DNA of 64,000 bases from Thermoplasmatota archaeon (GCA_023488885.1 JAMDDH010000034.1:1-64000), one strand, 5' to 3'. Shown: positions 34,821-44,255, counted from the stretch's first letter. Numbers and translations: made by a program. Notes: generated by a model not told the origin, from the letters alone.

Positions 34821-35237
34821 ATGGCTATTAATGAAAGATATCTCACAAAACGAGAAAGAGACTGCATGGTCTCGATTCGTGAGAAGGGAACGGAAGATTT
34901 TCCACTCAGGCTTAATGAACTGGCCGGTATCCTGAAAATATCATCCCCTACCACGCTGAACATATTAAGGCGCCTTGAAGTAAAAGGCATGATAACATCC
35001 AGCAGGGGAATGATTAAGCTTACAGAAACGGGACGGGAGTCTGCCGACAGGATTCTCAAGATACACAGAGTGTACGAATCGCTTTTCTGTCAGAGCGGTG
35101 TTTCTGAAAAAATGGCCTGCAATGAAGCAAGCCTGGTGGATTATCTTACAGAAGAACAGACTGCAGAAATGGTATTGCACAGGATCGGCGATCCAAAGAT
35201 CTGCCCGCACGGAAAGCCAATTCGGGATGATAGCTGA
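34821..35237 (+). CDS. DtxR/MntR-family metal-dependent regulator
   Basis: 138 residues. Winged helix (LRLNELAGILKISSPTTLNILRRLEVKGMI, residues 27-58) followed by a dimerisation helix with metal-ligand candidates (the family E/C-x-E-H positions: C101 in ACNEAS, H120, and CPHGKPI at the end). No SH3-like third domain. Overlaps the permease gene by one base; the pair is a typical metal sensor plus transporter unit. Confidence 0.85.
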   Translation: MAINERYLTKRERDCMVSIREKGTEDFPLRLNELAGILKISSPTTLNILRRLEVKGMITSSRGMIKLTETGRESADRILKIHRVYESLFCQSGVSEKMACNEASLVDYLTEEQTAEMVLHRIGDPKICPHGKPIRDDS

Positions 35238-36187
35238 TGTCCTTCTCCTTCTTTTACGATCCTGTTGTTATTGCTACACTGGCTGCACTCGCTATTGCAT
35301 TTTTGCTCGGGATGGTACATGGCATAACTCCGGATGAACATACCTGGCCCATCACATTCTCTTACGCCATTGGAACACATACAAGGCAGGGCGGAATGAA
35401 AGCCGGGCTGATTTTCTCGAGCGGATTCACGTTGCAGAGGTCTATTCTTTCTGAACTGGCATACTTCGCTCTGATAGGCGTGCTGACAACTGTCAGGGCA
35501 ATGGGCGTGACTTACATGGCAGTCGGCATAGCTATGGCCGCCGCCGGCATATATATTGCAAGGAAGAGCCGTTACCCTCACTTCCACTGGATTGAGAGAA
35601 ACCTCAACAGGCTGTTCAGGCTCCACAAACTTGGAAGCGACGATGAAAACCTTGAATTGAGCCACGAAAGAAACCCCATGACCGTTCACGTGCACAATCA
35701 TGGTGGCCAGGTTCCCGGAAAGCTTGCATTTACCCATGGAATAATTGCAGGATTTGGAACAGGTGCCTTCGCTTTGATAATCTACACGGTACTGGCACCT
35801 TCCATGCCATCTCCGTATATAGGGTTCCTTCCAGGCGCAATGTTCGGCCTGGGCACGATGGTCATGCAGGTACTGATTGGTGCATTCTTTGGAACTATGA
35901 TGACAAAAAAGAAGCACCTCAGCAAAGAAGGCATAGCATATGTCAGCAAGAGCATCAGCATGTATGTTCTCGCCTACGGCGGTACGGCATTCGTGCTGGG
36001 AGGCATAATGGTGCTTCTATTTCCACAGATTCTTGGATATAATCTGATAACTCCAATTGCGGTTCACAACCTTCATGAGCTTGGGCTGGGCTTCATCCTC
36101 GTAATAGTATCCGTTGTAATCGTTGGAATTGCCGGGTATGTAAAAGCAATGAAGGATGCGGCAAAATTAGGATTGGTTGAAGAATAA
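35237..36187 (+). CDS. NicO/RcnA-like metal permease
   Basis: 316 residues with about seven helices. GMVHGITPDEHTW in helix 1 resembles the H-x-x-x-D-H metal signature of the nickel/cobalt transporter superfamily, though spacing differs (H-x4-D-E-H). A soluble loop near residue 150 has HVHNHGG, and another HNLHELG lies near residue 275, adding histidine ligands. Control by a DtxR-type protein points to Mn, Fe or Ni. Direction of transport cannot be told from sequence. Confidence 0.72.
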   Translation: MSFSFFYDPVVIATLAALAIAFLLGMVHGITPDEHTWPITFSYAIGTHTRQGGMKAGLIFSSGFTLQRSILSELAYFALIGVLTTVRAMGVTYMAVGIAMAAAGIYIARKSRYPHFHWIERNLNRLFRLHKLGSDDENLELSHERNPMTVHVHNHGGQVPGKLAFTHGIIAGFGTGAFALIIYTVLAPSMPSPYIGFLPGAMFGLGTMVMQVLIGAFFGTMMTKKKHLSKEGIAYVSKSISMYVLAYGGTAFVLGGIMVLLFPQILGYNLITPIAVHNLHELGLGFILVIVSVVIVGIAGYVKAMKDAAKLGLVEE

Positions 36188-36277
36188 CAGATCCTGCGAA
36201 AATGATGGAAAATGACAAAAATATGGAAAAATATCTCGCCACAATAATTCAACGTGGCGGGCTACTGATTTCAACCT

Positions 36278-36763
36278 TCAAGTCCGGTCGCGAACAAGGC
36301 TGCCAAATACTTTCAGAATGCCGAAAACAGCAGTCATGCCTGAAGCCACATCGGGGTCTTTCAGCATGGACATCAGGGAGAATATTGACATCTTCTTCGG
36401 TTCCTTTGCACCCGCTATCACCGCATCTGTCATGGCTCCGGAATTGAACAGCAGCAGTTTTATGAGGTCGGAGGTCTCTTCATTCATGAGGGCATAAAGC
36501 AGCCCGACAAGCAGGTTCCCAGACTTTATCATGGAGACGCTGAATTCTCTTGAGGTGAAGAATTTCGCCAGGAATTCCACATCAGTGGGCATATAATCCT
36601 TTGACATGTTGTCCAGAAGGTCGATTATCCCGGATTCCTCTAGCCTCTTCAGCACACGCATACCTGACTGAAATATCTCAAGATTCTCCTTCATGTCATT
36701 CATAATGGGATCAAGTTCGCTGGACTTTCCGTCCGTTTTATCTGGCTTTATTTTTTCATTCAT
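36278..36763 (-). CDS. DUF1641 protein
   Basis: About 161 residues, helical and soluble, with the DUF1641 layout (SGIIDLLDNM, LLYALMNEE, MTDAVIAG, then a glycine-rich GMTAVFGILKVFGSL C-terminus). The start is set by an AAGGTGA site at the ATG three codons inside the longest frame. DUF1641 genes are commonly beside sulfide:quinone oxidoreductases, as here; it may be a membrane-docking or maturation partner of that enzyme. Confidence 0.82.
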   Translation of the reverse strand: MNEKIKPDKTDGKSSELDPIMNDMKENLEIFQSGMRVLKRLEESGIIDLLDNMSKDYMPTDVEFLAKFFTSREFSVSMIKSGNLLVGLLYALMNEETSDLIKLLLFNSGAMTDAVIAGAKEPKKMSIFSLMSMLKDPDVASGMTAVFGILKVFGSLVRDRT

Positions 36764-36773
36764 TCCAGTCACC

Positions 36774-37916
36774 TTACATAACCCCCCTGAGCATGCCGGA
36801 GAAATATGTATCTGCCGAGGTCCATTTTAGCAGGTAATCCATCTTGCTCTGGAACGAAGCCCTCGGAGGACGGTCGTATGAGAAGTATAGCGTGATGGCT
36901 TTGCCGGATCCAGTTATTGTTGTACATGCAACCTCTCCATTGTAGATCTCATCATATATGCCTCCTGAAATATCATGGGCTAGCCTGTTTGCTAGATATT
37001 CCGATTCGAAGTGCGCAGTGGCTCCCGCTTTTGAAATAGGCAGATTAGTCGCATCACCTATTGCGAAAACGTCATCGAATTTTCCGTAGTTCAGCTTATG
37101 CCTGTCCACATCGATATATCCGCTCTTGCCTGCTAAACCGGATTCAGTTATTACTTTCTGTCCCTTGTGCGGAGGAACGAGAACGAGCAGGTCATACTTC
37201 ATGGATTCACCCTCAAGGCTCAGCACCTCTTTTGTGTCGGGATTCACGGATTCGACGTTGAAAAGCGTATGTGTCTCGATTCCTTTTTCCTCGAAGAGTT
37301 TCTCCACAAAATTAGAGACGTTCTCTATTGTAAAAACCCGGTTGAGGGGGTACATGTAGTGTATGTTTGTTTTATCCCTTATTCCTCTGCTTCTAAGGTA
37401 CTGGTCCAGCAGGAAAGTAAACTCGTAAGGTGCAGGAGGACACTGGTACGGGATGCTGGAAGGACCGATCACTATGTTGCCTCCCTGGAATTTGTCCAGG
37501 CTGTTCCCAAGTTCGATGGAGTGCTGCAGATCATAGAAATGATGGGCTTCGGTCGCATATCCCGGTATCTCGTCAGGATCGAATCTGTTTCCTGTTGCTA
37601 TTATGAGATAATCATATCCAAACTGTTTTCCGCTTCTCGTTCCCACGTTCCTGTTCTCGACGTTTATTCCGGTCACTTCATCCTGGACGTAGTTCACGCC
37701 GTAATTGAAAAGGAATCTTGTGGGTTTGATGCTGTTCTGGTATTTCTTGAGCTTGAACGGAATGTGGACGCCATCTGGTTTAAAATAATGTTTTGGGGAG
37801 TTACCTATTACGGTAATGTCGACTTCTTTCCTGTCGGTAAGAAGCCGCAATTTATTAGCCATGATTGTGCCGGCTGCTCCATCCCCGAGGATCAGCACCC
37901 TTGAGATAATCGGCAT
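36774..37916 (-). CDS. sqr: Sulfide:quinone oxidoreductase-like flavoprotein
   Basis: 380 residues with the two-dinucleotide fold: LILGDGAAGTIMANKL at the N-terminus, YLIIATGNRF, and the FAD-binding VFAIGDATNLPISKAG near residue 300. Cysteines that could shuttle sulfur are in YQCPPAP (near 158) and GEVACTTI (near 330). The C-terminal amphipathic segment would dock to the membrane. Operon with DsrE- and TusA-like sulfur carriers and DUF1641 supports sulfide oxidation to the quinone pool. Confidence 0.87.
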   Translation of the reverse strand: MPIISRVLILGDGAAGTIMANKLRLLTDRKEVDITVIGNSPKHYFKPDGVHIPFKLKKYQNSIKPTRFLFNYGVNYVQDEVTGINVENRNVGTRSGKQFGYDYLIIATGNRFDPDEIPGYATEAHHFYDLQHSIELGNSLDKFQGGNIVIGPSSIPYQCPPAPYEFTFLLDQYLRSRGIRDKTNIHYMYPLNRVFTIENVSNFVEKLFEEKGIETHTLFNVESVNPDTKEVLSLEGESMKYDLLVLVPPHKGQKVITESGLAGKSGYIDVDRHKLNYGKFDDVFAIGDATNLPISKAGATAHFESEYLANRLAHDISGGIYDEIYNGEVACTTITGSGKAITLYFSYDRPPRASFQSKMDYLLKWTSADTYFSGMLRGVM

Positions 37917-37921
37917 TTGCC

Positions 37922-38164
37922 TTACCTCTTTTTCTTCATTACTACTTCGTAATATCCGTTCCTCTCGAATACTCCGATAAGCTCATTGCCGGATTTGTTA
38001 ATCCAGGCAGCGGCATCTCTTTTAGTTCCAGTGTCCGTGGAGTAAACTGAGATCACGTCTCCGACTGCGGCCTGCTTGTACTCCTTGATCAGTTCCATAA
38101 GAGGGCCCGGGCAGAAACTGCCCCTGGCATCAACTACTTTGTTCGGTTTAACTTCCTCACTCAC
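37922..38164 (-). CDS. TusA/SirA-like sulfur carrier
   Basis: About 80 residues. The motif [13 protein letters not shown] puts the persulfide cysteine near residue 17. I chose the GTG that begins MSEEVKPNK because an AAGGTGA ribosome site lies six bases before it; the longest frame starts three codons earlier on top of that site. Between DsrE- and SQR-like genes it probably relays sulfane sulfur from SQR. It is a paralogue of the TusA at 11151. Confidence 0.87.
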   Translation of the reverse strand: MSEEVKPNKVVDARGSFCPGPLMELIKEYKQAAVGDVISVYSTDTGTKRDAAAWINKSGNELIGVFERNGYYEVVMKKKR

Positions 38165-38174
38165 ACAAATCACC

Positions 38175-38588
38175 TTAGATAAACAGCGTCATCTTGGCGT
38201 CCTTGGCCATTGAAACGAACTCTGCCACTCCGATTATCTCATCGACAATCGGATCATAGTCGCTTTTCTTCAATCCAAGCAAATCAGAAAACATTGCGCA
38301 TGCGTATACCTTTACGTTGCCGACTTCCTTGGCCTGCCTGAGCATCTCAATCCATGGCTGCACTTTCTTCTCTTGCATTATCTGGAATATCTCCGCAGCC
38401 ATGTCTTTCCCTTCGTAACTAACTTTTGTATTTACGGGTGCACCTTTTCGGAATTCCAAAAGTCCCCAGAAGCTGACAAAAACATCAACTTCCATATCGT
38501 TGGCGACTCCTCCCGAGGCAATTATAGTGCCTGCCATCAGTTTATCTACTGTTCCTGAAACGAACAGGAGACACATTTTCTCTGTCAT
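38175..38588 (-). CDS. DsrE/DsrF-family sulfur-relay protein
   Basis: 137 residues with the DsrE-like alpha/beta fold: [27 protein letters not shown], and a conserved cysteine in [13 protein letters not shown] near residue 108. DsrE-type proteins receive persulfide sulfur from TusA. First gene of a minus-strand operon DsrE-TusA-SQR-DUF1641. A TATA-like AAATATTATAG stretch lies about 25-35 bases upstream. Confidence 0.86.
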   Translation of the reverse strand: MTEKMCLLFVSGTVDKLMAGTIIASGGVANDMEVDVFVSFWGLLEFRKGAPVNTKVSYEGKDMAAEIFQIMQEKKVQPWIEMLRQAKEVGNVKVYACAMFSDLLGLKKSDYDPIVDEIIGVAEFVSMAKDAKMTLFI

Positions 38589-38771
38589 AAGACATCATTA
38601 TCCGATATTTTTGCTAAATATTATAGATAGCTCTAAGATATTAGGGTGTTAAATTATTTAAGTCATGTGACTACTTGTAGAATATCGTTGTTTACCGGTT
38701 ATTTTTCATATCCTTGTTTGAATTAATCTGCCCTCTTATATCCAGAAAAAATGAGAAATAGGGCGTGTAAG

Positions 38772-40805
38772 CTATTTCTTGCCCGAAGATGAGAGGAGAT
38801 ATTCAGGCGATATCGGTGTTTCCCTGATCTTCAGGCCTGTTGCAACCTCTATCGCCCTGGAAAGAGCTATGGGTATTCCAATTGTCGGGGATTCCCCTAT
38901 TCCCTTTGCCCGCGATGGCAGATCGGATTCTGATTTATGGAATTTTATGGATGATTTCGGTACAAGATCTGCTGAAAGAACTCCCGCGTCAGAAATGGAA
39001 GTAATCATCGGCTGGCCATCCTCGTCAAAGGTGAGGCTTTCATACAGTGTTTGACCTATTCCCTGTACAACTCCGCCGGCATTCTGTCCCGCGGCGTTGA
39101 CTGGATCAAGGACTCTTCCCAGATCATAGTAGGCAAGGCACTCTTTTACCTTAACTCTTCCAAGGTGATCAACATCCGCAGTTACAAGATTGGCGCCGAG
39201 GCTGCTTTCCATCCTGTCATAACGATAGAATTCATAAGAATCCCAGCTGCCTTCAAGTAGTTTGTCGACAGAATATTTGCCCGCCTTCTTCTGAATCTGT
39301 TCCTTAATCTTTCTTGCAGCTATGACCACCGCAGATCCCGCTACCATTGCTGATCGGCTTCCCCAGGCGCCGACGCCATCTTCTATCTGGTCGGTGTCGC
39401 CTTTCTGGACGTCGATCAGATCCTCATCTACGCCAAGTTCCTCCCGAATCAGGGTTTTCACAAAAATGTCATGACGCTGACCATGGGCATTGCCTCCGAG
39501 CCATACCTTCAATTTCCCGTCTTCCGCGAGAATCCTGGCTGATTCGCCTCCGCTGGTAGCGTGATAGAGTATAAAGAAACTGAATCCGACATTTTCCCTG
39601 CCTGCATACTTCCTGTAATTCAATTCTTTTACGGCACTCTCGAGAAAAGGTTTCGAAGCTTCAACATGGTAACCCAGAGGAGATTTATAAGGTTCAGTGG
39701 CGGCATTGAGCAGCCTGACGTCCACAGGATCCATCTTCAGTTCGTCTGCAAGCCGATCCATCATTCTCTCCACAAAATACATGGCCTCCGGTCTTCCGGC
39801 ACCCCTGTAAGGTCCCTGTGGTGCTTTGTTTGTCAGAACTGATCTCGCCCTTACATAAGCATTGTCTATCTTGTATGGCCCTGCCATCTGCTGGGCTATG
39901 AAACCTGGAGAGAACTCTCCGGATCCGCCTGTAAATGCGCCGTTGTCCACAATGACATCACCCTTCAGTCCATGTATCTTACCGTTTCTGTCGGCAAATA
40001 GCCTGACCTTTCCGATAACGCCCCTTCCAGGTCTGCTTGCCATCAGGTGTTCACGTCTTGTTTCAATCCATTTCACCGGCCTCTTCTCTTTCATGGCCAG
40101 ATGTGCGGCGACTATGTATTCCGGAAACATTCCGCCCTTGAGGCCGAAAGCTCCGCCGGTGTCCATTTGCACAATTCTCACGGATTCGAGAGGAAGTTTC
40201 ATCGCTTCCGAGAATCCTCTCCTGATGCTGTGAACACTCTGCGTGCCCATCCAGACGGTGAGCTTGCTCCCGTCGTAAGCGGCAACCACGCCTCTCGGTT
40301 CAATTGGGTTCGTAGCTATCCTGTTATTCACAAATCTGTCTTCTATCTCTATCTGGGACCTCTCCGGATTGAAATCACTGCCGTACCATTTATCGACTAT
40401 TGTGTTTGACTTCAGGCCAGGATAAATTGGTTCGAAATTTATTGACTCTTCTGGATCTGAAACAGCCTTCAGGGGATCATATTCAATATCAACGGAATCA
40501 ATCATATCTTCTGCTTCGTACTGGTTTTCAGAAAATACAGCAGCTACCGGTTGCCCGACATACCCGACAAATTTGTGTGCCAGTACCGGGTGTGCAAGGT
40601 TCTCGAAGCCTTCGCTTGCTCCTTCCCCGACGGAGGACACGCTCAGGGCAATATCCTCGCTCGTGAGTCCGCCAGAAATTTTCAGTATTTTTGCCCTCGC
40701 GTAAGGACTCCTGACGAAGGCAAGATGTATCATACCCGGCAGGTTGATGTCATCTGTGAATCTTCCTTTTCCAGTGACCAGTTTTTCACTAAGTTCCAAA
40801 TTCAT
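38772..40805 (-). CDS. CoxL/xanthine-dehydrogenase-type molybdopterin subunit
   Basis: 677 residues; the large catalytic subunit of a Mo-hydroxylase. N-terminal hammerhead (GKGRFTDDINLPGM), then Mo-cofactor segments TGGAFGLKGG, the active-site loop GPYRGAGRPEA near residue 335, and the C-terminal GIGESPTIGIP with the conserved catalytic glutamate. The loop is of the RGAGR (form II) type, not the selenyl-cysteine loop of proven aerobic CO dehydrogenases, so another aldehyde or heterocycle substrate is likely. Somewhat shorter than the usual 750-800. Third gene of coxM-S-L, abutting coxS. Confidence 0.88.
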   Translation of the reverse strand: MNLELSEKLVTGKGRFTDDINLPGMIHLAFVRSPYARAKILKISGGLTSEDIALSVSSVGEGASEGFENLAHPVLAHKFVGYVGQPVAAVFSENQYEAEDMIDSVDIEYDPLKAVSDPEESINFEPIYPGLKSNTIVDKWYGSDFNPERSQIEIEDRFVNNRIATNPIEPRGVVAAYDGSKLTVWMGTQSVHSIRRGFSEAMKLPLESVRIVQMDTGGAFGLKGGMFPEYIVAAHLAMKEKRPVKWIETRREHLMASRPGRGVIGKVRLFADRNGKIHGLKGDVIVDNGAFTGGSGEFSPGFIAQQMAGPYKIDNAYVRARSVLTNKAPQGPYRGAGRPEAMYFVERMMDRLADELKMDPVDVRLLNAATEPYKSPLGYHVEASKPFLESAVKELNYRKYAGRENVGFSFFILYHATSGGESARILAEDGKLKVWLGGNAHGQRHDIFVKTLIREELGVDEDLIDVQKGDTDQIEDGVGAWGSRSAMVAGSAVVIAARKIKEQIQKKAGKYSVDKLLEGSWDSYEFYRYDRMESSLGANLVTADVDHLGRVKVKECLAYYDLGRVLDPVNAAGQNAGGVVQGIGQTLYESLTFDEDGQPMITSISDAGVLSADLVPKSSIKFHKSESDLPSRAKGIGESPTIGIPIALSRAIEVATGLKIRETPISPEYLLSSSGKK

Positions 40806-41333
40806 TCACCTCTTTGATCGAACAGTGATCTCCTGCTCATGTTCGAGAGCATCTCCCTCTTCTTTCATCATTTCCTGAGCTTCCTTTATTGATTCCACGA
40901 TACTATCATATCCGGTACAGCGGCAGAGATTCCCTGAAATTGCCGCCCTGATCTCCTCCTCAGAAACGTTCTTCCTGTTCTTGAGAAGCCAGTATGAAGT
41001 GAGAATCATTCCGGATGTACAGTAACCGCACTGAAACCCCTGCTTATCCACAAATGCTTTCTGTACCGGGTGAAGTTTATTCTGTCCTCTGGACAGGCCC
41101 TCGATGGTAAGGATTTTCGTGTTGTTCGCCTGTACTGCCAGAACGGTGCAGGACTTAACTGCCCTGCCGTTGAGAATAACTGTGCATGCACCACAGTTTG
41201 TCGTGTCGCATCCTATATGGGTGCCTGTCAGGCCGACCACTTCTCTCAGAAAGTGTGCGAGGAGCATTCTGGGTTCAATTTCCGCTTCTTTCCTCTCGCC
41301 GTTCACAATTATTGATACTTGTTTCTTTTCCAT
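40806..41333 (-). CDS. [2Fe-2S] subunit of Mo-hydroxylase
   Basis: About 175 residues. Plant-type cluster: GCDTTNCGACTV near residue 40; helical-domain cluster: QCGYCTSGM near 100 and GNLCRCTGYDSI near 137. The MEKKQV start is set by a GGAGGAGA ribosome site four to ten bases before it; a longer frame begins 11 codons earlier. The C-terminal tail after the second cluster is longer and more charged than usual. Transfers electrons from the Mo subunit to FAD. Confidence 0.93.
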   Translation of the reverse strand: MEKKQVSIIVNGERKEAEIEPRMLLAHFLREVVGLTGTHIGCDTTNCGACTVILNGRAVKSCTVLAVQANNTKILTIEGLSRGQNKLHPVQKAFVDKQGFQCGYCTSGMILTSYWLLKNRKNVSEEEIRAAISGNLCRCTGYDSIVESIKEAQEMMKEEGDALEHEQEITVRSKR

Positions 41334-41337
41334 TAAA

Positions 41338-42207
41338 TCACTCTCCTCCTGCTCTTTTATGGGCATTCTTTATGGCATCTGTGGTAATCCGCCTCAGTAT
41401 CTCTCTCTTGTATTCCTCTGATCCATATGAATCAGAAGCCGGCTGGGAATCTCTAGCAACCATTTCCGCAGCCTGCTTGATGGTGTCCTCTGTAAGTTCT
41501 TTGCCTATGATGAATTTCTCAGCTTTTTCCATCTTCAGCGTTCTTGGTCCGACTGAAGTTGTTGCAATTCCTGACCTGATCACCTTTTTACCGTCAAGTT
41601 CCAACTGGACGGCTACGGCAGCAACCGAGAAGTTCCAGGTACCTTTCTTGAATTTCACGTATGACCCTCCCGAACTATTGCCCCAGAAAGGAAGCCGTAT
41701 CTCTGTCAGGATCTCTCCGTGATCAAGCGCAGTCGTAAAAGTGTCAATGAAAAAGTCACTGGCATTGATTTCCCTGCTCCCTTTCCTGCCTTTTGCGATC
41801 ATTGTAGCCCCGATTGCGTTCATGACAGCGGGGAGATCGTTGCTTGGATCAGCGTGTGAAATATTGCCTCCAATGGTTCCCATGTTCCTGACAAGTGGAT
41901 CAGCCAGCTGTCCGGCTGCATCTGCCAGTATAGGGAATCTTTTCTTTATTATACCGGAAAGTTCAATATCACAGTCCAGGGTCATCGCCCCTATATGCAG
42001 TGCCCCTTTTCTCTCATCTATATAAGAGAGGCCACGGATTTCGGAGAGGCTTATCAGGTATGGTATTGTCGTTATTCTGGCTTTCAACAGCGGCATCAGG
42101 CTCTGGCCTCCGGCAAGAATCTTTGCTTCTTCCCCGTACTTATTCAAAAGATCCAGAGCCTCCTGAATATCGGTCGGTGCAAAATAATCAAAAGGTGGCG
42201 GTATCAT
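41338..42207 (-). CDS. FAD-binding subunit of Mo-hydroxylase
   Basis: 289 residues of the CoxM type. FAD loops ILAGGQSLMPLLKAR (near residue 30) and NMGTIGGNISHADPSNDLPA (near 108) are complete. First gene of the coxM-S-L operon; a TTTAAATATC stretch about 25 bases before the ATG indicates a leaderless transcript. Passes electrons to the quinone pool or an acceptor. Confidence 0.92.
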   Translation of the reverse strand: MIPPPFDYFAPTDIQEALDLLNKYGEEAKILAGGQSLMPLLKARITTIPYLISLSEIRGLSYIDERKGALHIGAMTLDCDIELSGIIKKRFPILADAAGQLADPLVRNMGTIGGNISHADPSNDLPAVMNAIGATMIAKGRKGSREINASDFFIDTFTTALDHGEILTEIRLPFWGNSSGGSYVKFKKGTWNFSVAAVAVQLELDGKKVIRSGIATTSVGPRTLKMEKAEKFIIGKELTEDTIKQAAEMVARDSQPASDSYGSEEYKREILRRITTDAIKNAHKRAGGE

Positions 42208-42281
42208 AGCGAATGAACAATATTTCCTGATATTTAAAGGGATTTTTTATTTTTCAGGATTTATCTTAAATGTTACAAAAC

Positions 42282-43121
42282 CTATGCCACGAGTTTTTCC
42301 TCTCTGGTGAAAGTCAGGCGTTCGCGTCTCACACTCGTGATTTCCGCAGCAATGCTTATGGCAATCTCAAATGGAGTGACTGCTTTTATCTTCACTCCTA
42401 TAGGCGTCATGATCCTGTCCAGGAAATCTGCGGGAACTCCCTGGCTCTTCAATATTCCGAAGTCGTGATCAATCCTCTTCCTGCTTGCCATGAGGCCTAT
42501 GTATGCAACATTGTGCTTTGACAGGGCTTTCAGAGTCTCAATGTCGCGCTCCCCCTTAGTGAGTATTATTACAAAATCATCCCTGGTGAATTTGAAATTC
42601 TCCAGATTGAAGTCGAGATCAGAGATAAGCTCATCAGGCTTTTCCGTGAGCCCCGGGGCGTGATCAATAACTATGACCTTGAAATCCAGCTTTTTACCAA
42701 GCCATACCAGATGGTCTTCCACCTCGTCTCTTCCTCCCTGTCCCACGATCACCATGCGCTCAAACGGCTTGAATGGTTCAAGGAACACGTCTATGGTCCC
42801 CCCACAGAAAGTCTCCACGAAGATCTCATTATCTGTTTTTGCTGTCATCATGGCAGGCAATCCCTTACCGGCATCCTCAAGGTGGATTTTGACAGTTCTT
42901 GGTTGTCCTGATTTCAGGACTTTTTCAGCTACATCGAGTATCACGGATTCAGGGCACGCACCACCAAGCGTACCATAAATCACCTCTCCGTTGTATATCA
43001 CTACCTTGAATCCAGGTTTTGCAAGTGAAGAACCCTCAGTGTTCACAACAGTAGCAACGACGAAAGAGCGACCTGCGGTGCTCATATCATGAATCTTGCT
43101 TGCGAAATCGTAGTTCTCCAT
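42282..43121 (-). CDS. XdhC/CoxI-like Mo-enzyme maturation protein
   Basis: About 279 residues from MENYDF. XdhC N-terminal domain (TVVNTEGSSLAKPGFKV, GGACPES) and C-terminal Rossmann domain (VIVGQGGRDEVEDHLVWLG, VVIDHAPG, IGLMASRKRI) are both present. Such proteins insert the sulfurated molybdenum cofactor into hydroxylases. Start chosen from a TTTAATAG box about 25 bases upstream; an ATG six codons earlier is possible. Separately transcribed from coxM-S-L. Confidence 0.85.
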   Translation of the reverse strand: MENYDFASKIHDMSTAGRSFVVATVVNTEGSSLAKPGFKVVIYNGEVIYGTLGGACPESVILDVAEKVLKSGQPRTVKIHLEDAGKGLPAMMTAKTDNEIFVETFCGGTIDVFLEPFKPFERMVIVGQGGRDEVEDHLVWLGKKLDFKVIVIDHAPGLTEKPDELISDLDFNLENFKFTRDDFVIILTKGERDIETLKALSKHNVAYIGLMASRKRIDHDFGILKSQGVPADFLDRIMTPIGVKIKAVTPFEIAISIAAEITSVRRERLTFTREEKLVA

Positions 43122-43328
43122 ATTTATGTTATTAAACATCCTATTAAATGCTTTTCGTGTTTTCAAGCATTTTACCTATTTTCACGGTTAGGAGTATGTC
43201 CCCCATATAGGTATAGATTTATATCATGCAATTCAATATATAATTTGGCGAAGGATGTGACCACTCGTTGTTCTGATTGGAGTTGTTCTGCGGATGGATT
43301 GACATCTTTACCGAGGAGTGGGTGAACC

Positions 43329-43667
43329 ATGTACTCTCTGGTTTTTCTTGAAGTTGTCTTAACTTTTTCTATTGCGGCAGTTATGTCGTTCATTGCTTAT
43401 GTGTGGCTGTCAAGATTGTTTTCGTCGATGAGGATAACGAAGAAACAACTCCTAAAGACATTGCCCACCGCTTTGATCCTGCCTGCGATCCCATTAACGC
43501 TCTTCATCCTGTTTAATCCACAACACGTGAATATGGCAGAACCGTTGACATACGCTTGGGAGCTTATTTTCTTTTCCGGATGGATATTTTTGGTAACTTG
43601 CAGGGCGTACTTCTTACATTTCGGTAAAAAGAACATGGGGACATTGAAGAACATTGTTATGGAATGA
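43329..43667 (+). CDS. Small membrane protein, three helices
   Basis: 112 residues with three hydrophobic segments (about 3-30, 44-66, 78-100) and a positively charged loop after the first. A GAGGAG...GGTGA ribosome site precedes the ATG, and an in-frame stop just upstream fixes the start. A strong hairpin follows the stop. No family recognised. It lies between the Mo-enzyme maturation gene and the IS630 element. Confidence 0.6.
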   Translation: MYSLVFLEVVLTFSIAAVMSFIAYVWLSRLFSSMRITKKQLLKTLPTALILPAIPLTLFILFNPQHVNMAEPLTYAWELIFFSGWIFLVTCRAYFLHFGKKNMGTLKNIVME

Positions 43668-43671
43668 CCTT

Positions 43672-43693
43672 TATCAAAAAATCTTTTTTGATA
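43672..43693. terminator. Strong hairpin, probable terminator
   Basis: Arms TATCAAAAAA (43672-43681) and TTTTTTGATA (43684-43693) with a two-base spacer, starting four bases after the membrane-protein stop. The A/T tracts make it work as a terminator in either direction; it also insulates the gene from the IS630 element that begins 30 bases later. Confidence 0.5.
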
Positions 43694-43736
43694 GTGTATC
43701 GAATTTTGTGTAATTCCTAGAGCTATACACAACGAC

Positions 43737-44255
43737 TTAATTTGTTGCGCATAATTGTCTAATCTCCCGACTCTCTTTTCTGTATATGCTGAACTGCCTG
43801 ATCAGTGCATCTTTCAGCTCACCAAGCGAGGCGAAATACACATTATGGGTTGCCTTCTCCCTTATGAACTTCCATACCCGCTCTATTGGATTGAGATCCG
43901 GGGAATATGGCGGCAGGAAGAACAGCCTTATGCCTGTCAAATTGGCATAGTCGTTTATCACACCGGAATGATGATAGGGTGCGTTGTCCAGCACAAAGGT
44001 GCTGTCCGGGAATGTCCTGTGCGCAAGCGACAGGAACTCCAGGAATGTGAGAGCATTGTACCTGTCCGTAAGAGATGTGATCAGCCTTCCATTGTCAAGG
44101 CATACTGCACCGAAAACACTTATTCCCTTGCGGTTGGGCTCCTGGTACACCACAGGATCATGGTCCTCCGGAGGGAACCACATCCTGATCCTGGTGCCAT
44201 GCCGGTAGAAGTGGCACTCGTCCATGAACACTATCCTGGAGCCGTCATGCACCAT
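43737..44255 (-). CDS. IS630 transposase, DDE catalytic part
   Basis: 172 residues. Catalytic acids fit the DDE plan: FMDECHF, VLDNAPYHH and PPYSPDLNPIERVWKFIRE, the last being the hallmark of IS630/Tc1-like enzymes. It begins within the end of the upstream frame; the overlap contains a run of seven A residues (minus strand, near 44265-44271), a plausible site for programmed frameshifting to give the full enzyme. The ATG used here may be only formal. Confidence 0.85.
   Translation of the reverse strand: MVHDGSRIVFMDECHFYRHGTRIRMWFPPEDHDPVVYQEPNRKGISVFGAVCLDNGRLITSLTDRYNALTFLEFLSLAHRTFPDSTFVLDNAPYHHSGVINDYANLTGIRLFFLPPYSPDLNPIERVWKFIREKATHNVYFASLGELKDALIRQFSIYRKESREIRQLCATN

Noticed and set aside
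37167-37904. 245-residue plus-strand frame across the SQR-like gene
   Set aside because: Antisense shadow of a clear flavoprotein gene.
38772-42207. Annotation as a proven aerobic CO dehydrogenase
   Set aside because: The active-site loop is RGAGR, not the CSFR type of demonstrated CO dehydrogenases, so only the enzyme superfamily is claimed.
43172-43393. 73-residue minus-strand frame opposite the small membrane protein
   Set aside because: Overlaps the promoter of the XdhC-like gene and the start of the better supported plus-strand gene.
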